Positions 21,327 through 21,503 of a stretch of 21,503 nucleotides of DNA are shown here, in pieces (within the stretch, counting starts at the first letter, position 1; every line of letters starts with the position of its first letter). The DNA lies in contig DNPN01000161.1 of NCBI GenBank assembly GCA_003501385.1, positions 23,828 through 45,330 on the forward strand, in the 5' to 3' direction. Position numbers and translations under genes: made by a program. The DNA is from Rhizobium sp. Its GTDB lineage: Bacteria; Pseudomonadota; Alphaproteobacteria; Rhizobiales; Rhizobiaceae. The notes under the pieces were generated by a model that worked only from the letters and a program-made list of their open reading frames with translations, searched no databases and had not been told where the DNA came from.

Positions 21327-21503
21327 TCAGGTGTTGAAGCGGAAATGGATGACGTCGCCGTCATTCACAACATATTCCTTGCCTTCATCGCGTGCCTTGC
21401 CTGCTTCCTTGGCAGGCACTTCGCCGCCCAGGGTCACGTAATCATCATAGGCAATGGTGAAGGCGCGGATAAAGCCACGCTCGAAATCCGTATGGATCAC
21501 GCC
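21327..21503 (-). CDS. ychF: Redox-regulated ATPase YchF, C-terminal part (cut by window edge)
   Basis: The last 58 residues of the Obg-related ATPase YchF/OLA1. The frame reads GVIHTDFERGFIRAF, then DDYVTLGG, KEAGKARDEGKEY and the end GDVIHFRFNT before TGA at 21327-21329. These are the conserved TGS-like C-terminal domain of YchF, including the very characteristic IHxDFERGFIRA segment. YchF binds ATP rather than GTP and associates with ribosomes. The start and the G-domain are outside the window. Confidence 0.96.
   Translation of the reverse strand, partial: GVIHTDFERGFIRAFTIAYDDYVTLGGEVPAKEAGKARDEGKEYVVNDGDVIHFRFNT

Noticed and set aside
1..21503. CRISPR array, tRNA, rRNA, insertion sequence or phage genes
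   Set aside because: No regularly spaced repeats, no cloverleaf with a CCA-end pattern, no transposase or integrase frames and no long terminal inverted repeats were seen.

Overview
The window looks like an ordinary chromosomal segment of an alphaproteobacterium of the Rhizobiaceae (Agrobacterium/Allorhizobium/Rhizobium-like). This rests on a fairly GC-rich composition judged by eye, on the fused three-gene bc1 operon petABC followed by apt, and on protein sequences (Apt, Rieske, cytochrome b, TrmL, YchF) that read as rhizobial. It contains 20 protein genes, one of them cut by the right edge, plus one broken gene at the left edge. I see no rRNA, tRNA, insertion sequence, CRISPR array or phage module.

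Layout. 1-729: a decayed GNAT acetyltransferase remnant followed by an intact paralogue. 767-1636: an MBL-fold hydrolase closed by a very strong palindromic terminator. 1724-2296 (-): a second type of GNAT. 2593-3567: glutathionyl-hydroquinone reductase YqjG, overlapping tail-to-tail with a NUDIX hydrolase (-). 4092-4997: a metallophosphoesterase whose stop codon abuts that of a double HD/HD-GYP protein (-). 6489-7859 (-): an unrecognised alpha/beta-hydrolase-like protein with a long Pro/Glu/Ala-rich tail. 8101-8556 (-): the tRNA 2'-O-methyltransferase TrmL.

8893-12747 holds two tandem half-size ABC exporters, each predicted at 618 residues, probably partners. A 516-bp regulatory gap leads into petA-petB-petC (Rieske protein, cytochrome b, cytochrome c1), which form the respiratory cytochrome bc1 complex. 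The operon ends in a clear hairpin terminator, and apt (adenine salvage) follows.

From about 16.7 kb to the right edge everything is on the minus strand. In transcription order the genes are ychF (partial, with its own terminator), a secreted protein of unknown function, two MaoC-type hydratases, a thiol glutathione peroxidase, an AraC-type regulator and a LysE/RhtB exporter. The two MaoC genes overlap by ATGA, the peroxidase starts one base after the MaoC stop, and the AraC gene starts six bases after the peroxidase. This suggests one translationally coupled operon with a regulator and exporter at its end.

No obvious new defence or mobile system is present. The items most worth attention are the unknown hydrolase with its tail, the MaoC-MaoC-peroxidase-AraC-LysE arrangement, two short open frames with strong ribosome-binding sites upstream of the ABC exporter and petA, several perfect dyads in promoter regions, and two copies of a CCCTTGTGGG-cored palindromic unit.
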